From assembly GCA_047345645.1 (NCBI GenBank), contig JBLEFH010000001.1: a stretch of 64,000 nucleotides of DNA; one strand, given 5' to 3'. This document shows, piece after piece, positions 19,267-29,798 of the stretch. Position 1 is the first letter of the stretch; the number at the start of each line of letters is the position of its first letter. Under the pieces are notes generated by a model, which saw nothing but the letters and a program-made list of their open reading frames with translations, was not told the DNA's origin and ran no database searches. Source of the stretch: JBLEFH01 sp047345645. Lineage in GTDB: Bacteria > Pseudomonadota > Alphaproteobacteria > Rhodobacterales > Rhodobacteraceae. The position numbers and the translations under genes were made by a program.

Positions 19267-20805
19267 ATGAAAACCAATCTTTTGCGGTCCTTCCTGACCG
19301 TTGGCGGCTGGACCTTTGGGAGCCGTATCCTCGGCTTTGCGCGCGATATTCTGATGGCGGGCTATCTCGGGGCCGGGCCGGTCGCCGAAGCCTTCGTGGT
19401 GGCGTTTTCGCTGCCCAACATGTTCCGCCGCTTCTTTGCCGAGGGCGCGTTCAACATGGCTTTCGTGCCGATGTTTTCCAAGAAATGGGAGAAGGGCGAA
19501 GGCGCGGAGGATTTTGCCCGCGACGCCATGGCGGGGCTGGCGAGCGTGGTCTTGCTGCTCACACTGGTCGCGCAGCTTTTCATGCCCGCGCTGGTGCTGG
19601 CGATGGCCTCGGGCTTTCGTGGCGATGAGCGGTTCGATCTCGCCGTCGAGTTCGGGCGCATCACCTTCCCCTATATTTTCTTCATCTCGCTGGCCGCGCT
19701 GATCTCCGGCGCGCTCAATGCGATGAACCGATTTGCGGCTGCTGCTGCCGCGCCGATCCTGCTCAACATCGTGTTTATCGCCGCGATGCTCGGCGCGGAT
19801 TTTCTCGGCGCGGATATCGGCAAGGCGCTTGTCTGGGCGGTCCCGGTCGCCGGGATCGCGCAACTGGCGCTCGTCTGGGTCGCGGCGGACCGCGCGGGCC
19901 TGCGGCTCATCCCGCGGATGCCGCAAATGACGCCGGAGCTGAAACGGCTCGCCAAAATCGCCGCGCCCGCGATCCTTGCGGGCGGCGTCATCCAGATCAA
20001 CCTGCTGATCGGCCGTCAGGTCGCCTCGCAATTCGACGGCGCGGTCGCGTGGCTCAACTATGCGGACCGGCTCTATCAGCTACCCCTCGGCGTCGTCGGC
20101 ATTGCCATTGGCGTGGTGCTCCTGCCCGACCTTTCCCGCCGCCTCGCCGCTCAGGATGTGGCGGGCGGGCGCGATGCGGTGAACCGGGCGGCGGAGTTCT
20201 CGCTGGCGCTCACCGTCCCTGCGGCGGTCGCCCTCATCGCGATCCCCGTGGCGCTGACCTCGGTCCTCTATCAGCGCGGCGCCTTTGATTTCGCGGACAG
20301 CCAAGCCACCGCGCTTGCCGTCGCCGTTTACGGCGCGGGCCTTCCTGCCTTCGTTCTTCAAAAAGTGCTGCAACCGCTCTTCTTCGCCCGCGAAGACACC
20401 CGCTCGCCGTTCCGCTTCGCCCTCTATGCGATGATCATCAACCTCGTTCTCGCGATCGGTCTCGCCCCCTTCATCGGCTTTATCGCGGCGGCGGTCGGGA
20501 CCACTCTGGCGGGGTGGGGCATGGTCTGGTTCCTCTGGCGCGGCAGCCGCGCAATCGGCGAGGAGGCCCGGATTGACGAGCGCCTGAAACGCAAAGTCCC
20601 GCGCATCATCGCCGCTTCGCTCGGCATGGGCATTGCCTCATGGGGCATGGCAACCCTGATGGAGCCTCTGCTTTTTGGCACGTCGTGGCGCTATCCCGCC
20701 CTCGCCGTTCTGGTCTTTGCCAGCATCGCGGTGTATGCAGCGCTGACGGTGCTGACCGGGGCGATGACCCCTGCGGACCTCAAGAAATTCCTGCGCCGCG
20801 GCTAA
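19267..20805 (+). CDS. murJ: Lipid II flippase MurJ
   Basis: Moves lipid II across the inner membrane for peptidoglycan synthesis. 512 residues with about 14 membrane helices. The N terminus (KTNLLRSFLTVGGWTFGSRI, then GFARDILMAGYLGAGPVAEA) and FAEGAFNMAFVPMFSKKWE are typical MurJ/MviN. It starts 10 nt after glnD and is followed by trpS after 27 nt. Confidence 0.95.
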   Translation: MKTNLLRSFLTVGGWTFGSRILGFARDILMAGYLGAGPVAEAFVVAFSLPNMFRRFFAEGAFNMAFVPMFSKKWEKGEGAEDFARDAMAGLASVVLLLTLVAQLFMPALVLAMASGFRGDERFDLAVEFGRITFPYIFFISLAALISGALNAMNRFAAAAAAPILLNIVFIAAMLGADFLGADIGKALVWAVPVAGIAQLALVWVAADRAGLRLIPRMPQMTPELKRLAKIAAPAILAGGVIQINLLIGRQVASQFDGAVAWLNYADRLYQLPLGVVGIAIGVVLLPDLSRRLAAQDVAGGRDAVNRAAEFSLALTVPAAVALIAIPVALTSVLYQRGAFDFADSQATALAVAVYGAGLPAFVLQKVLQPLFFAREDTRSPFRFALYAMIINLVLAIGLAPFIGFIAAAVGTTLAGWGMVWFLWRGSRAIGEEARIDERLKRKVPRIIAASLGMGIASWGMATLMEPLLFGTSWRYPALAVLVFASIAVYAALTVLTGAMTPADLKKFLRRG

Positions 20806-20832
20806 AGCCCGGCGCGTCGATGGAGAGAGACC

Positions 20833-21852
20833 ATGACCACACCCATCACCCGCATTTTCTCCGGCGTGCAGCCGACCGGCAAGCTGACCCTTGGCAATTA
20901 TCTCGGCGCGGTGAAACGCTTTGTTGAGCTTCAGGACGGGCCGGGCGAGAAAATCTACTGCATCGTCGATCTGCACGCGCTGACCGTGAACCCGGACCCT
21001 GCGGAACTGGTCGAAGGCACGCTCGACATTGCGGCGACCTATATGGCCTGCGGTCTCGATCCGGCGAAATCGATCCTGTTCTCGCAATCGACTGTGCCCG
21101 CCCATGCCGAACTCGCATGGCTCTTTGACTGCGTGGCCCGCATGGGCTGGATGAAACGCATGACGCAGTTCAAGGACAAGGCCGGGAAAAACTCGGAAGC
21201 CGCGTCTGTTGGCCTCTTCAACTATCCCGTGCTGATGGCGGCGGATATTCTGGCCTATCACGCGAGCCATGTGCCGGTGGGGGACGACCAGAAACAGCAT
21301 CTTGAGCTGACCCGCGATGTGGCGACCAAGTTCAACAACGACTATGGCAAGGAGTTCTTCCCGATCCCCGAGCCGCTCATTGAGGGCGCGGCGACACGGA
21401 TCATGTCGCTCCGCGATGGCACCAAGAAGATGAGCAAATCGGACCCCTCCGATATGAGCCGGATCAACCTGACGGACAGCGCCGAGGACATTGCCAAGAA
21501 GATCAAGAAGGCGAAAACAGACCCCGAGCCGCTGCCCGCGAGCATGGATGATCTGAGTGGACGGCCCGAGGCGCGCAACCTCGTCAACATCTACGCGGCG
21601 CTGTCGGGACAGGCCGCAGAGCAGGTTTTGCAGGAATACGAAGGCGCCCAATTCGGCGCGTTCAAGCCGAAACTTGCGGATCTGGCGGTGGAATCTCTTG
21701 CGCCGATTTCCGCGCGGTTCAATGATATCCGGGCAGACCGCGCCGAGATCGAGCGCGCGCTGGCCAAGGGTGGCGAGGCGGCGAATGCCATTGCCGCGCC
21801 GATTGTGGCCGAGGCGAAGGAGATCATGGGGCTGCTGCGCCCGAAGGGATAA
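20833..21852 (+). CDS. trpS: Tryptophanyl-tRNA synthetase
   Basis: Class I aminoacyl-tRNA synthetase charging tRNA-Trp. 339 residues. The HIGH-equivalent is in GVQPTGKLTLGNYLGA and the KMSKS motif is KKMSKSDPSD. A GGAGAGAG site precedes the ATG. It continues the lpoA-like/glnD/murJ run. Length and motifs normal. Confidence 0.96.
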   Translation: MTTPITRIFSGVQPTGKLTLGNYLGAVKRFVELQDGPGEKIYCIVDLHALTVNPDPAELVEGTLDIAATYMACGLDPAKSILFSQSTVPAHAELAWLFDCVARMGWMKRMTQFKDKAGKNSEAASVGLFNYPVLMAADILAYHASHVPVGDDQKQHLELTRDVATKFNNDYGKEFFPIPEPLIEGAATRIMSLRDGTKKMSKSDPSDMSRINLTDSAEDIAKKIKKAKTDPEPLPASMDDLSGRPEARNLVNIYAALSGQAAEQVLQEYEGAQFGAFKPKLADLAVESLAPISARFNDIRADRAEIERALAKGGEAANAIAAPIVAEAKEIMGLLRPKG

Positions 21853-21861
21853 GGGGGCCAT

Positions 21862-22323
21862 ATGCGGAAATTTCTCGTCGTCATGGATGAGAGCGACGAA
21901 TGGGTCAATGCGCTCCATTTCGCCGCGCTGCGCGCCGAGCGCACCCATGCAGGCGTCGAGGTGCTGGCCGTGATCCAGAGCGAGAATTTGCAGCATTTCA
22001 TGGGCGTTGCAGACGTGATGCGCGCCGAGGCCGAGGAAGAGATCGAGGATAAATTCCGCGAGCACACCATGATGGCGAGTCGCGCCACGGGCATCACCCC
22101 GATCCTCAACATCCGTGAGGGCGAGCCGGTGAAATGCCTTCTCAAGCTGATCGAGGAAAAGGACGATATTGGCATCCTCGTCCTCGCCGCGTCGAGCAAG
22201 GATGAGGGGCCGGGGCCGCTCATTCAGGGGCTGATCGCGGGCCGCCATGCGGGCAAGGTGCGGGTGCCGGTGACGGTGGTCCCGGCGGGCATCACGATGG
22301 ATGAGCTGCGCAAAATCTGCTGA
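21862..22323 (+). CDS. Universal stress protein family protein
   Basis: 153 residues with a UspA-type alpha/beta fold: KFLVVMDESDEWVNALHFAA at the N terminus and IGILVLAASSKDEGPGPLIQ toward the C-terminal half, ending with VPVTVVPAGI. The G-2x-G-9x-G(S/T) ATP motif is not convincing, so nucleotide binding is uncertain. Starts 9 nt after trpS with a GGGGG-rich leader. Last gene of this run; it converges with the channel gene. Confidence 0.85.
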   Translation: MRKFLVVMDESDEWVNALHFAALRAERTHAGVEVLAVIQSENLQHFMGVADVMRAEAEEEIEDKFREHTMMASRATGITPILNIREGEPVKCLLKLIEEKDDIGILVLAASSKDEGPGPLIQGLIAGRHAGKVRVPVTVVPAGITMDELRKIC

Positions 22324-22349
22324 TCCGGGCGGCGTTTAACCCTCATCCC

Positions 22350-23315
22350 TCACTCAATCGGTTCCCCGCAATGCGGGCAGAGATGCGTCCGCTGCTCGCT
22401 CGGTTGGCTGATGGTGATGTTTTTCTCGATCATCCGCGCCTTGTGGCGGGTCATGCCGAGTTCCTTGCGGAGCGCCTCGAGTTCCTTGCGTTCGGCCATG
22501 TCGATTTTCCCGTCCGCGAGGGCGGCGCGGTAGCGCTGCTCCAGCTCACCGCGGCGGGTGGAGAGTTGCTCCGAAATCCCGGAGGCGAGGATCCCGGCGG
22601 GCAGCGCCGCCATACCGATGCCGATCACCGTGATCATTGCGCCAAACACCTTGCCGATGGGGGTGACGGGCGTCACATCGCCATAGCCGACGGTGGTGAG
22701 CGAGACGGCGGCCCACCACATCGCTTCGGGGATGGAGCCGAACTCGTCCGGCTGGACGTTGTGCTCGACGATATAGATGCCCGAGGCGGCGATAATGATC
22801 AGCACCACAAGGATGAAAATCGCGGCGAAGAAGTTGCGGCGCTCCTCGACCAGCACGTCGATCAGCATGTTGAGCGCGCCGGAATAGCGTGTCAGTTTGA
22901 GGAGCCGCAGTAGGCGCAGCACCCGCAGGAAGCGCAGATCGAGGCCGAGCGCCGTGCCGATGATGCTGGGCGCAATGGCGAGCAGATCGACAATCGCGCC
23001 GGGCGTCGCCATCCATTGCAGACGCAGCGAGAGATTGCTTTCGGAGTGGTCGATCTCCCATTCCTCGCGCCATTTCTGCTCCGGCGCGGCCCAGATGCGT
23101 GCACCATATTCGATGCTGAAGATCAGCAGCGAGAAGGTCTCGAAGGCCACAAAGGCTTCGCCATGTTTCTCCAGCATGGAGGGCATGGTTTCCAGCATCA
23201 CCGAGATGACGTTGAGGACGATCAGCGTCATCAGCGCGAGATCGAAGAGATGCCCCCAGCGGTCCTTTTTGCCTGAAACGGTCAGAAGTTCGGCGACGCG
23301 TGTGCGCACTGTCAT
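22350..23315 (-). CDS. Voltage-gated-type potassium channel
   Basis: 321 residues with six membrane segments. The selectivity filter TTVGYGDVTPV, the S4-like helix with regularly spaced arginines (LRFLRVLRLLRLLKLTR), and a pore helix place it with Kv-type channels. After S6 (GIGMAALPAGILASGISEQL) is a cytoplasmic helical tail of about 80 residues ending in HLCPHCGEPIE, a CxxC knuckle that looks like half of a zinc ribbon. A GGGGGAAA site precedes the ATG. It converges with usp. K+ selectivity is inferred from the filter. Confidence 0.9.
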   Translation of the reverse strand: MTVRTRVAELLTVSGKKDRWGHLFDLALMTLIVLNVISVMLETMPSMLEKHGEAFVAFETFSLLIFSIEYGARIWAAPEQKWREEWEIDHSESNLSLRLQWMATPGAIVDLLAIAPSIIGTALGLDLRFLRVLRLLRLLKLTRYSGALNMLIDVLVEERRNFFAAIFILVVLIIIAASGIYIVEHNVQPDEFGSIPEAMWWAAVSLTTVGYGDVTPVTPIGKVFGAMITVIGIGMAALPAGILASGISEQLSTRRGELEQRYRAALADGKIDMAERKELEALRKELGMTRHKARMIEKNITISQPSEQRTHLCPHCGEPIE

Positions 23316-23372
23316 GCGATTTCCCCCTTAACAAAGGGTTATCGCGTGAAAATCTGGGGGAATGCAAACGCT

Positions 23373-23540
23373 TCAATAATCGGGGGTGCGATGCGGGGCC
23401 GGGATCGGCTCGGCGTCATTCGCGAATTCGACATGGGCCATCATCAGTGCGTCGTCGAGAGCTTCGGCCAGATCGAAGAATCCCTGCTCCGCCGCCTTTT
23501 CACGTAATTCGGCCAAACTGTCGGTCATCCAGTCGTCCAT
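23373..23540 (-). CDS. Small acidic protein, 55 residues, function unknown
   Basis: Begins MDDWMTDSLAELREKAAEQG and continues as an amphipathic helical, acidic protein (LAEALDDALMMAHVEF) with a Pro-rich end (PIPAPHRTPDY). A GGAAG site lies about 10 nt before the ATG. Codon third positions are GC-rich as in neighbours, which supports real coding. It lies between the potassium channel and ccr on the same strand. I do not recognise a family. Confidence 0.5.
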   Translation of the reverse strand: MDDWMTDSLAELREKAAEQGFFDLAEALDDALMMAHVEFANDAEPIPAPHRTPDY

Positions 23541-23662
23541 GCGGGGTCTTCCATCTCGCGTTGTGAGTTAAGCCCGCTCTTTTTGACCTATAGATGTAAA
23601 ACTTTTCTTGCCGCCGAACGAATCGAAAACGAATTCGTTCGGCGTTTTGTCGTTGATTTTAT

Positions 23663-24931
<1,269 letters not shown>

Positions 24932-25204
24932 AGGGCGCTCCTTTGCACAACATAATTACGTCTTTGAACCGTTCTATGACATGATCGTGCGCCTAGTGCA
25001 ATGCAGCAATTTACAGGCTTTCGTGTTTTCCCGCGAGGGTTGCCGCAAACGTCACGTCAGACGGGCGCATAGATTGTTAAGGATGAAGCGGTTTGATCCC
25101 TATCCTGACGCAAGGAAGAAAGCGCACCCTCTTGCCCTCGCGCAATAATCTGTCGCATATTTTACGCTGCACTGCATCACATGGCCCTGATTCGGGAGAC
25201 TGAC
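24932..25204. promoter_or_regulatory. Shared ccr/ecm promoter region
   Basis: 273 bp drive ccr to the left and ecm to the right. A short palindrome TTGCCGCAA lies at 25040-25048. Several TTTGC/TGCAA fragments (about 24951 and 24998) recall the TTTGC...GCAAA-type boxes bound by ScfR/RamB-family regulators of this pathway in other Alphaproteobacteria. That match is loose and is inference. No clear -10/-35 pair was found. Confidence 0.35.
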
Positions 25205-27169
25205 ATGACCGAGACCACCCGCGACCGCCCCTGGCTTTTCCGCACCTATGCGGGCCACTCGACCGCTGCGGCCTCGAATGCGCTCTATCGCTCGAACCTC
25301 GCCAAGGGGCAGACGGGGCTTTCGGTGGCCTTCGATCTGCCGACCCAGACGGGCTATGACAGCGATCATGTGCTGGCCAAGGGTGAGGTCGGGAAGGTCG
25401 GCGTGCCGATCAGCCATCTGGGCGACATGCGCGCACTTTTCGATCAGATCCCGCTGGAGCAGATGAACACCTCGATGACCATCAACGCGACGGCGGCGTG
25501 GCTGCTCGCCCTCTACATCGCGGTGGCCGAGGAGCAGGGGGCCGACATCTCCAAGCTGCAAGGCACGGTGCAGAATGACATTATCAAGGAATATCTTTCG
25601 CGCGGCACCTATGTGTTCCCGCCGAAGCCGAGCCTCAAACTGATCGGCGACATTGCGGGCTTCTGCTACCGCGATGTGCCGAAGTGGAACCCGATGAATG
25701 TCTGTTCCTACCATTTGCAGGAAGCGGGCGCGACGCCGGAGCAGGAACTGGCCTTCGCGCTGGCGACCGCGACCGCGGTTCTCGATCAGGTGCAGGGCAC
25801 CGTGCCGGAAGAGGATTTCCCCACGGTGGTCGGGCGGATTTCCTTCTTCGTGAACGCGGGCATCCGCTTCGTGACCGAAATGTGCAAGATGCGCGCTTTC
25901 GTGGAATTGTGGGACGAGATTTGCCGGGATCGCTACGGTGTGGATGATCCGAAGATGCGGCGCTTCCGCTACGGGGTGCAGGTGAATTCGCTGGGTCTGA
26001 CCGAGCAGCAGCCGGAGAACAATGTTTACCGAATCCTGATCGAAATGCTGGCCGTGACGCTGTCGAAAAAGGCAAGGGCGCGGGCGGTGCAGCTTCCGGC
26101 GTGGAACGAGGCGCTTGGCCTGCCGCGGCCTTTCGATCAGCAATGGTCGCTGCGGATGCAGCAGATCATGGCCTATGAGACCGACCTGCTCGAATATGAT
26201 GATCTGTTCGACAACAACCCGGCGGTGGACGCCAAAGTCGAGACGCTGAAGACGCAGGCGCGCGAGGAACTGGCGCGGATCGACGAGATGGGCGGCGCGG
26301 TCGCGGCCATCGACTATATGAAGGGCCAGCTTGTGGAGGCCAATTCGCGCCGTCTGCAAAAGGTCGAGACGGGCGAGACGGTTGTCGTCGGCGTGAACAA
26401 ATGGACCGAGGCGGAGCCGTCGCCGCTTACGGTGGGCGGTGGCATCATGGTCGTTGACCCCGAGGTTGAGCAGGACCAGATCGCCGCGCTGGAGGCTTGG
26501 CGCGCCGCTCGTGACGACACGGCGGTTCAGGATGCGCTCGCCAAGCTGAAAGCGGGCGTTGAGGCGGGCGAGAACATCATGCCGCTCTCCATCGCCGCTG
26601 CGAAAGCGGGCGTCACCACCGGGGAATGGGGCGCGGCGATGCGCGAGGTCTTTGGCGAATATCGCGCGCCTACAGGCGTCGGCAAAGCGGCGGCTGCGCC
26701 TTACGAGGGCATTGAGGATGTGCGTTCGGCGGTGGAGGCGGTCAGCGGCAAACTGGGCCGCCGGATCAAGTTCCTCGTCGGCAAACCGGGTCTGGACGGG
26801 CACTCCAACGGTGCCGAACAGATCGCCGTCCGCGCCCGCGATTGCGGGATGGAGGTGGTCTATGAAGGCATCCGCCTGACCCCCGCCCAGATCGTCAATG
26901 CCGCGCTGGAAGAGTCCGCCCATGTGGTCGGTCTCTCGATCCTTTCCGGCTCGCATCTGCCGCTCATCAAGGAAGTGATGGAGCGGATGCGTCAGGCCGG
27001 GCTCGATGATGTGCCGGTCGTCGCGGGCGGGATCATCCCCGAAGAGGATGCCGAGACCCTGCGCAGCTATGGCGTCGCCAAGGTCTATACGCCGAAGGAT
27101 TTCGATCTCAACAAGATCATGATGGATATCGTGGACTTGCTCGAGCCGTCCTCCATCGCGGCGGAGTAA
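25205..27169 (+). CDS. ecm: Ethylmalonyl-CoA mutase
   Basis: Coenzyme B12-dependent isomerase converting ethylmalonyl-CoA to methylsuccinyl-CoA. 654 residues from ATG 25205, which has GGGAG about 8 nt upstream; an ATG at 25181 is in frame but has no site. The substrate barrel starts DRPWLFRTYAGHSTAAASNA and includes VAFDLPTQTGYDSDH. The B12 motif DGHSNG is near residue 532 in the C-terminal cobalamin domain. Single-subunit length and linkage to ccr favour Ecm over methylmalonyl-CoA mutase, which is a close relative. Confidence 0.93.
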   Translation: MTETTRDRPWLFRTYAGHSTAAASNALYRSNLAKGQTGLSVAFDLPTQTGYDSDHVLAKGEVGKVGVPISHLGDMRALFDQIPLEQMNTSMTINATAAWLLALYIAVAEEQGADISKLQGTVQNDIIKEYLSRGTYVFPPKPSLKLIGDIAGFCYRDVPKWNPMNVCSYHLQEAGATPEQELAFALATATAVLDQVQGTVPEEDFPTVVGRISFFVNAGIRFVTEMCKMRAFVELWDEICRDRYGVDDPKMRRFRYGVQVNSLGLTEQQPENNVYRILIEMLAVTLSKKARARAVQLPAWNEALGLPRPFDQQWSLRMQQIMAYETDLLEYDDLFDNNPAVDAKVETLKTQAREELARIDEMGGAVAAIDYMKGQLVEANSRRLQKVETGETVVVGVNKWTEAEPSPLTVGGGIMVVDPEVEQDQIAALEAWRAARDDTAVQDALAKLKAGVEAGENIMPLSIAAAKAGVTTGEWGAAMREVFGEYRAPTGVGKAAAAPYEGIEDVRSAVEAVSGKLGRRIKFLVGKPGLDGHSNGAEQIAVRARDCGMEVVYEGIRLTPAQIVNAALEESAHVVGLSILSGSHLPLIKEVMERMRQAGLDDVPVVAGGIIPEEDAETLRSYGVAKVYTPKDFDLNKIMMDIVDLLEPSSIAAE

Positions 27170-27183
27170 AGGCCCGCCGCCGG

Positions 27184-27888
27184 TTACTCGACCTGAAATT
27201 CCAGCAGGTTGGTCAGCTTGTCGAGCCCGTCCTCACGCAGAAACCCGCAATAGCGCGTCGCGTTCTCGGGCGCGTCGATCCGGCAGAAATCATAGGTGCC
27301 CATGTCGAGATTGAACGCCATATCGACATTATATTCGCCCTGAAGCTGCGTCGCCGCGTCGTACAGCGTCACCGCGCTTTCGGAATCGTAAAGCCCAATC
27401 TCGCCGCTCTTGGTTGTGAAGAGGATCCGCCGTTTGAACCGGGGCTGGCCCTCGGCGTCCTTCACATCAAGCCGCCCGTCCGTGATCAGCAGATGCCCCT
27501 GAAGCACCGACAGATTGCCGCCCTTCGCCGCCTCGATGAACGCTTTGCGCTCCGCACCCTTGGTCAGATCGAACCGTGCATCACCAACAGACACCGCGCG
27601 GCGGTTGAAAATTTGCAACTGGCCATCCTGAATGGTCATGATCCCGTCCCATCCCTGATAGCGGGCCGAGACGATCTCGCCCTGATGGATGGCCAGCCCC
27701 TCGATCCCGTACCGGTCGCCACTGGAATAGGTGCCGGTGACGGTGACAAGGCGCAGGTTCGCGGTCTCGGACGCGGCGTCTCCCGGCAGCACACGCAGCC
27801 GCGCAGAGACGTCCGGACCCAGAAAAAGCACAGCGCCCGCAAATGCGGGCGATGCGAACAACAGACTTAAAAAGAAGGCTCGGATCAC
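27184..27888 (-). CDS. Exported protein of unknown function, last gene of the sdh operon
   Basis: 234 residues from GTG 27888, whose GTGA overlaps the sdhB stop; longer in-frame readings would lie inside sdhB. N-terminal signal peptide (MIRAFFLSLLFASPAFAG, cleavage after AFA). The mature part is beta-rich with a two-Cys C-terminal section (YDFCRIDAPENATRYCGFL). I do not recognise the family. Tight coupling to sdhB suggests co-expression with succinate dehydrogenase, but a functional link is not shown. Confidence 0.7.
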   Translation of the reverse strand: MIRAFFLSLLFASPAFAGAVLFLGPDVSARLRVLPGDAASETANLRLVTVTGTYSSGDRYGIEGLAIHQGEIVSARYQGWDGIMTIQDGQLQIFNRRAVSVGDARFDLTKGAERKAFIEAAKGGNLSVLQGHLLITDGRLDVKDAEGQPRFKRRILFTTKSGEIGLYDSESAVTLYDAATQLQGEYNVDMAFNLDMGTYDFCRIDAPENATRYCGFLREDGLDKLTNLLEFQVE

Positions 27889-28664
27889 AAGACCCGTTCT
27901 ACCATCTGCTTCTTGATCTCGGCAATCGCCTTGGCAGGGTTGAGACCCTTCGGGCAGGTTTTTGCGCAATTCATGATGGTGTGGCAGCGATAGAGCTTGA
28001 ACGGATCTTCAAGATTGTCGAGCCGTGCGCCGGTCGCCTCGTCGCGGCTGTCGATGATCCAGCGGTAAGCATGGAGCAGCGCGGCCGGGCCGAGATAGCG
28101 GTCGCCATTCCACCAATAGCTCGGGCAGGAGGTGGAGCAGCAGGCGCACATCACGCATTCATAAAGACCGTCGAGCTTCTCGCGATCCTCGATGGACTGA
28201 CGCCATTCCTTCGCCGGGGTCGGCGTCTCGGTGATCAGATAGGGGTTCACCGAGGCGTGCTGCGCGTAGAAATGCGTCAGGTCCGGGATCAGATCCTTCA
28301 CCACCGGCATATGCGGCAGCGGGTAGATCTTCACATCGCCCGACACCTCGTCGAGGCCGTAGATACAGGCCAGCGTGTTGATCCCGTCGATATTCATCGC
28401 ACAGGAACCGCAGATGCCCTCACGGCAGGAGCGGCGGAAGGTCAGCGTCGGGTCGATCTCGTTCTTGATCTTGATGAGCGCGTCGAGAACCATCGGCCCG
28501 CAATCATCCATGTCGAGCCAATAGGTGTCGAGACGCGGGTTTTCACCGCTGTCCGGGTCGAACCGGTAGATCTTGAATGCGCGCAGATTTGTTGCGCCTT
28601 CGGGCTTCGGCCAACTTTTGCCAACCACGATGCGGGAGTTCTTCGGCAGACGAAATTGTACCAT
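27885..28664 (-). CDS. sdhB: Succinate dehydrogenase iron-sulfur subunit
   Basis: Electron-transfer subunit of complex II, 259 residues. The three cluster-binding motifs are complete: CREGICGSC with the downstream Cys for 2Fe-2S, CVMCACCSTSC for 4Fe-4S, and CHTIMNCAKTCPKGLNP for 3Fe-4S. The ATG overlaps the preceding lipoprotein stop as TAATG. Unusually, it is separated from sdhA by four small genes. Confidence 0.97.
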   Translation of the reverse strand: MVQFRLPKNSRIVVGKSWPKPEGATNLRAFKIYRFDPDSGENPRLDTYWLDMDDCGPMVLDALIKIKNEIDPTLTFRRSCREGICGSCAMNIDGINTLACIYGLDEVSGDVKIYPLPHMPVVKDLIPDLTHFYAQHASVNPYLITETPTPAKEWRQSIEDREKLDGLYECVMCACCSTSCPSYWWNGDRYLGPAALLHAYRWIIDSRDEATGARLDNLEDPFKLYRCHTIMNCAKTCPKGLNPAKAIAEIKKQMVERVL

Positions 28665-29059
28665 TATGCACCTCGCGATTTGAGATAGCTTTCAAGCGTC
28701 CCGCCTGCGCGGATATGCGCGGCGGCGGCTTGTTGCTCTGCTGGGGATAGGGTTGACCATGCGGCGCGCTCTGTCTCGGTGAGCACGATAGGGGCGTTGA
28801 TGGCGGGCGTTCCGGCGTTGCGGATACAGCGCAGATAGGCGTCCTGCCCGCGGTCCATATCATTGACGATGCCGACCGCCGTGCTGGGGCGCACCTTGCG
28901 GCCCACGGCAATGCCAACCGCCGCTTGCGGACGGATCGCCGCGCGCTGCGCCTGATCGCGGCATTGGTCATGCACCGCTTGCGAGACACCGGGCGGCGGG
29001 TTCGGCGAGATCGCCGTGCAGCCCGCAACGAGCGCGGGAATGAGGAGAAAACGGATCAT
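28664..29059 (-). CDS. Small lipoprotein inside the sdh operon
   Basis: 131 residues from ATG 29059; its start overlaps the upstream gene by ATGA and its TAA overlaps the sdhB ATG. Lipobox LVAGC predicts lipidation at Cys14. The mature part has two further Cys (HDQCRDQAQRAA and YLRCIRNAGTP) separated by a Gly/Val-rich region, then an Ala/Glu-rich helical end. It does not align obviously with the three upstream paralogs. Function unknown. Confidence 0.7.
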   Translation of the reverse strand: MIRFLLIPALVAGCTAISPNPPPGVSQAVHDQCRDQAQRAAIRPQAAVGIAVGRKVRPSTAVGIVNDMDRGQDAYLRCIRNAGTPAINAPIVLTETERAAWSTLSPAEQQAAAAHIRAGGTLESYLKSRGA

Positions 29060-29415
29060 GATGCCACCTGCGCGGTCAGGGCCGTCGTGCGCTCGGCGAC
29101 GCAAGCCTGCGTCTCGGGCCGGGCCATAATGCCTTCGATCACCGCATCCGCCTTCGCGTCGGCGACCGGACCCGCGCTGAACGCCACATCGGCGACGCTG
29201 CGCAGTTCTTCGTCACTCGCATGGCGGAACATGCAGCTTGTCATGGCGGCGATCACGGGCGGATCGCCCTCTTCGAGCATCTCGGTTTCCATCTGCGCGA
29301 GTTCGGTCTCGGTCATCCGCAGATCAGACCCCTCGATCCCGAGGCTGTCCATCATCGTCGCCCCGGAACAAGCCGAGAGCGTGAGAATGGCGATAAGGGC
29401 AAAGCTACGCATCAT
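29056..29415 (-). CDS. Small lipoprotein, third of three Cys-paired paralogs in the sdh operon
   Basis: 119 residues, lipobox LTLSAC (Cys16). The mature domain carries TSCMFRHASDEELRSVAD and ends RPETQACVAERT, the two Cys being separated by 43 residues. The same plan (SC-x5-DEE ... TQAC) appears in the two genes upstream, so these are tandem paralogs. TGATG overlap with the gene before and ATGA with the gene after. Function unknown; a disulfide between the two Cys is an inference. Confidence 0.72.
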   Translation of the reverse strand: MMRSFALIAILTLSACSGATMMDSLGIEGSDLRMTETELAQMETEMLEEGDPPVIAAMTSCMFRHASDEELRSVADVAFSAGPVADAKADAVIEGIMARPETQACVAERTTALTAQVAS

Positions 29416-29798
29416 CAGATCCGGGCCTCGATCTCGCGCATTTTGCCGGGGATGCAGGCTTGCGTTTCGGCGCGGAACATCGCGGGGAGCATGGCGGCGA
29501 CGGCTTCGCCGGTGATCTCGCCGCTGGCCGAGTCGGCTTCTGCGGCGAGGATGCGGACCTCTTCATCGGTCAGATTGGCCATGGTGCAGGAGATCGTGGC
29601 CACTTTTTCGACGCTATCCCCTTCGGCCAGTCCCTGATTTTCAAGCGCGGTAAGGATCACGGGGGAGCGCAGCAATTCGGGGTTCTGTGCAATGAGCTCA
29701 CCACCAAGGGCGCGGGAGTCCGCGTCGCTTATCCCGGACTGGGTTTGCTCCGCACAGGCCGCGAGGCCAAGAACTCCAATAAGAAGAAGTTTACGCAT
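29415..29798 (-). CDS. Small lipoprotein, second of three Cys-paired paralogs in the sdh operon
   Basis: 127 residues, lipobox GLAAC (Cys15). Core: ISCTMANLTDEEVRILAAEA, then AETQACIPGKMREIEARI; 43 residues lie between the two Cys. The closing segment is almost the same as in the first paralog (ACIPERVAQIEARN). It overlaps both neighbours by 1 nt (TGATG). Function unknown. Confidence 0.72.
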   Translation of the reverse strand: MRKLLLIGVLGLAACAEQTQSGISDADSRALGGELIAQNPELLRSPVILTALENQGLAEGDSVEKVATISCTMANLTDEEVRILAAEADSASGEITGEAVAAMLPAMFRAETQACIPGKMREIEARI

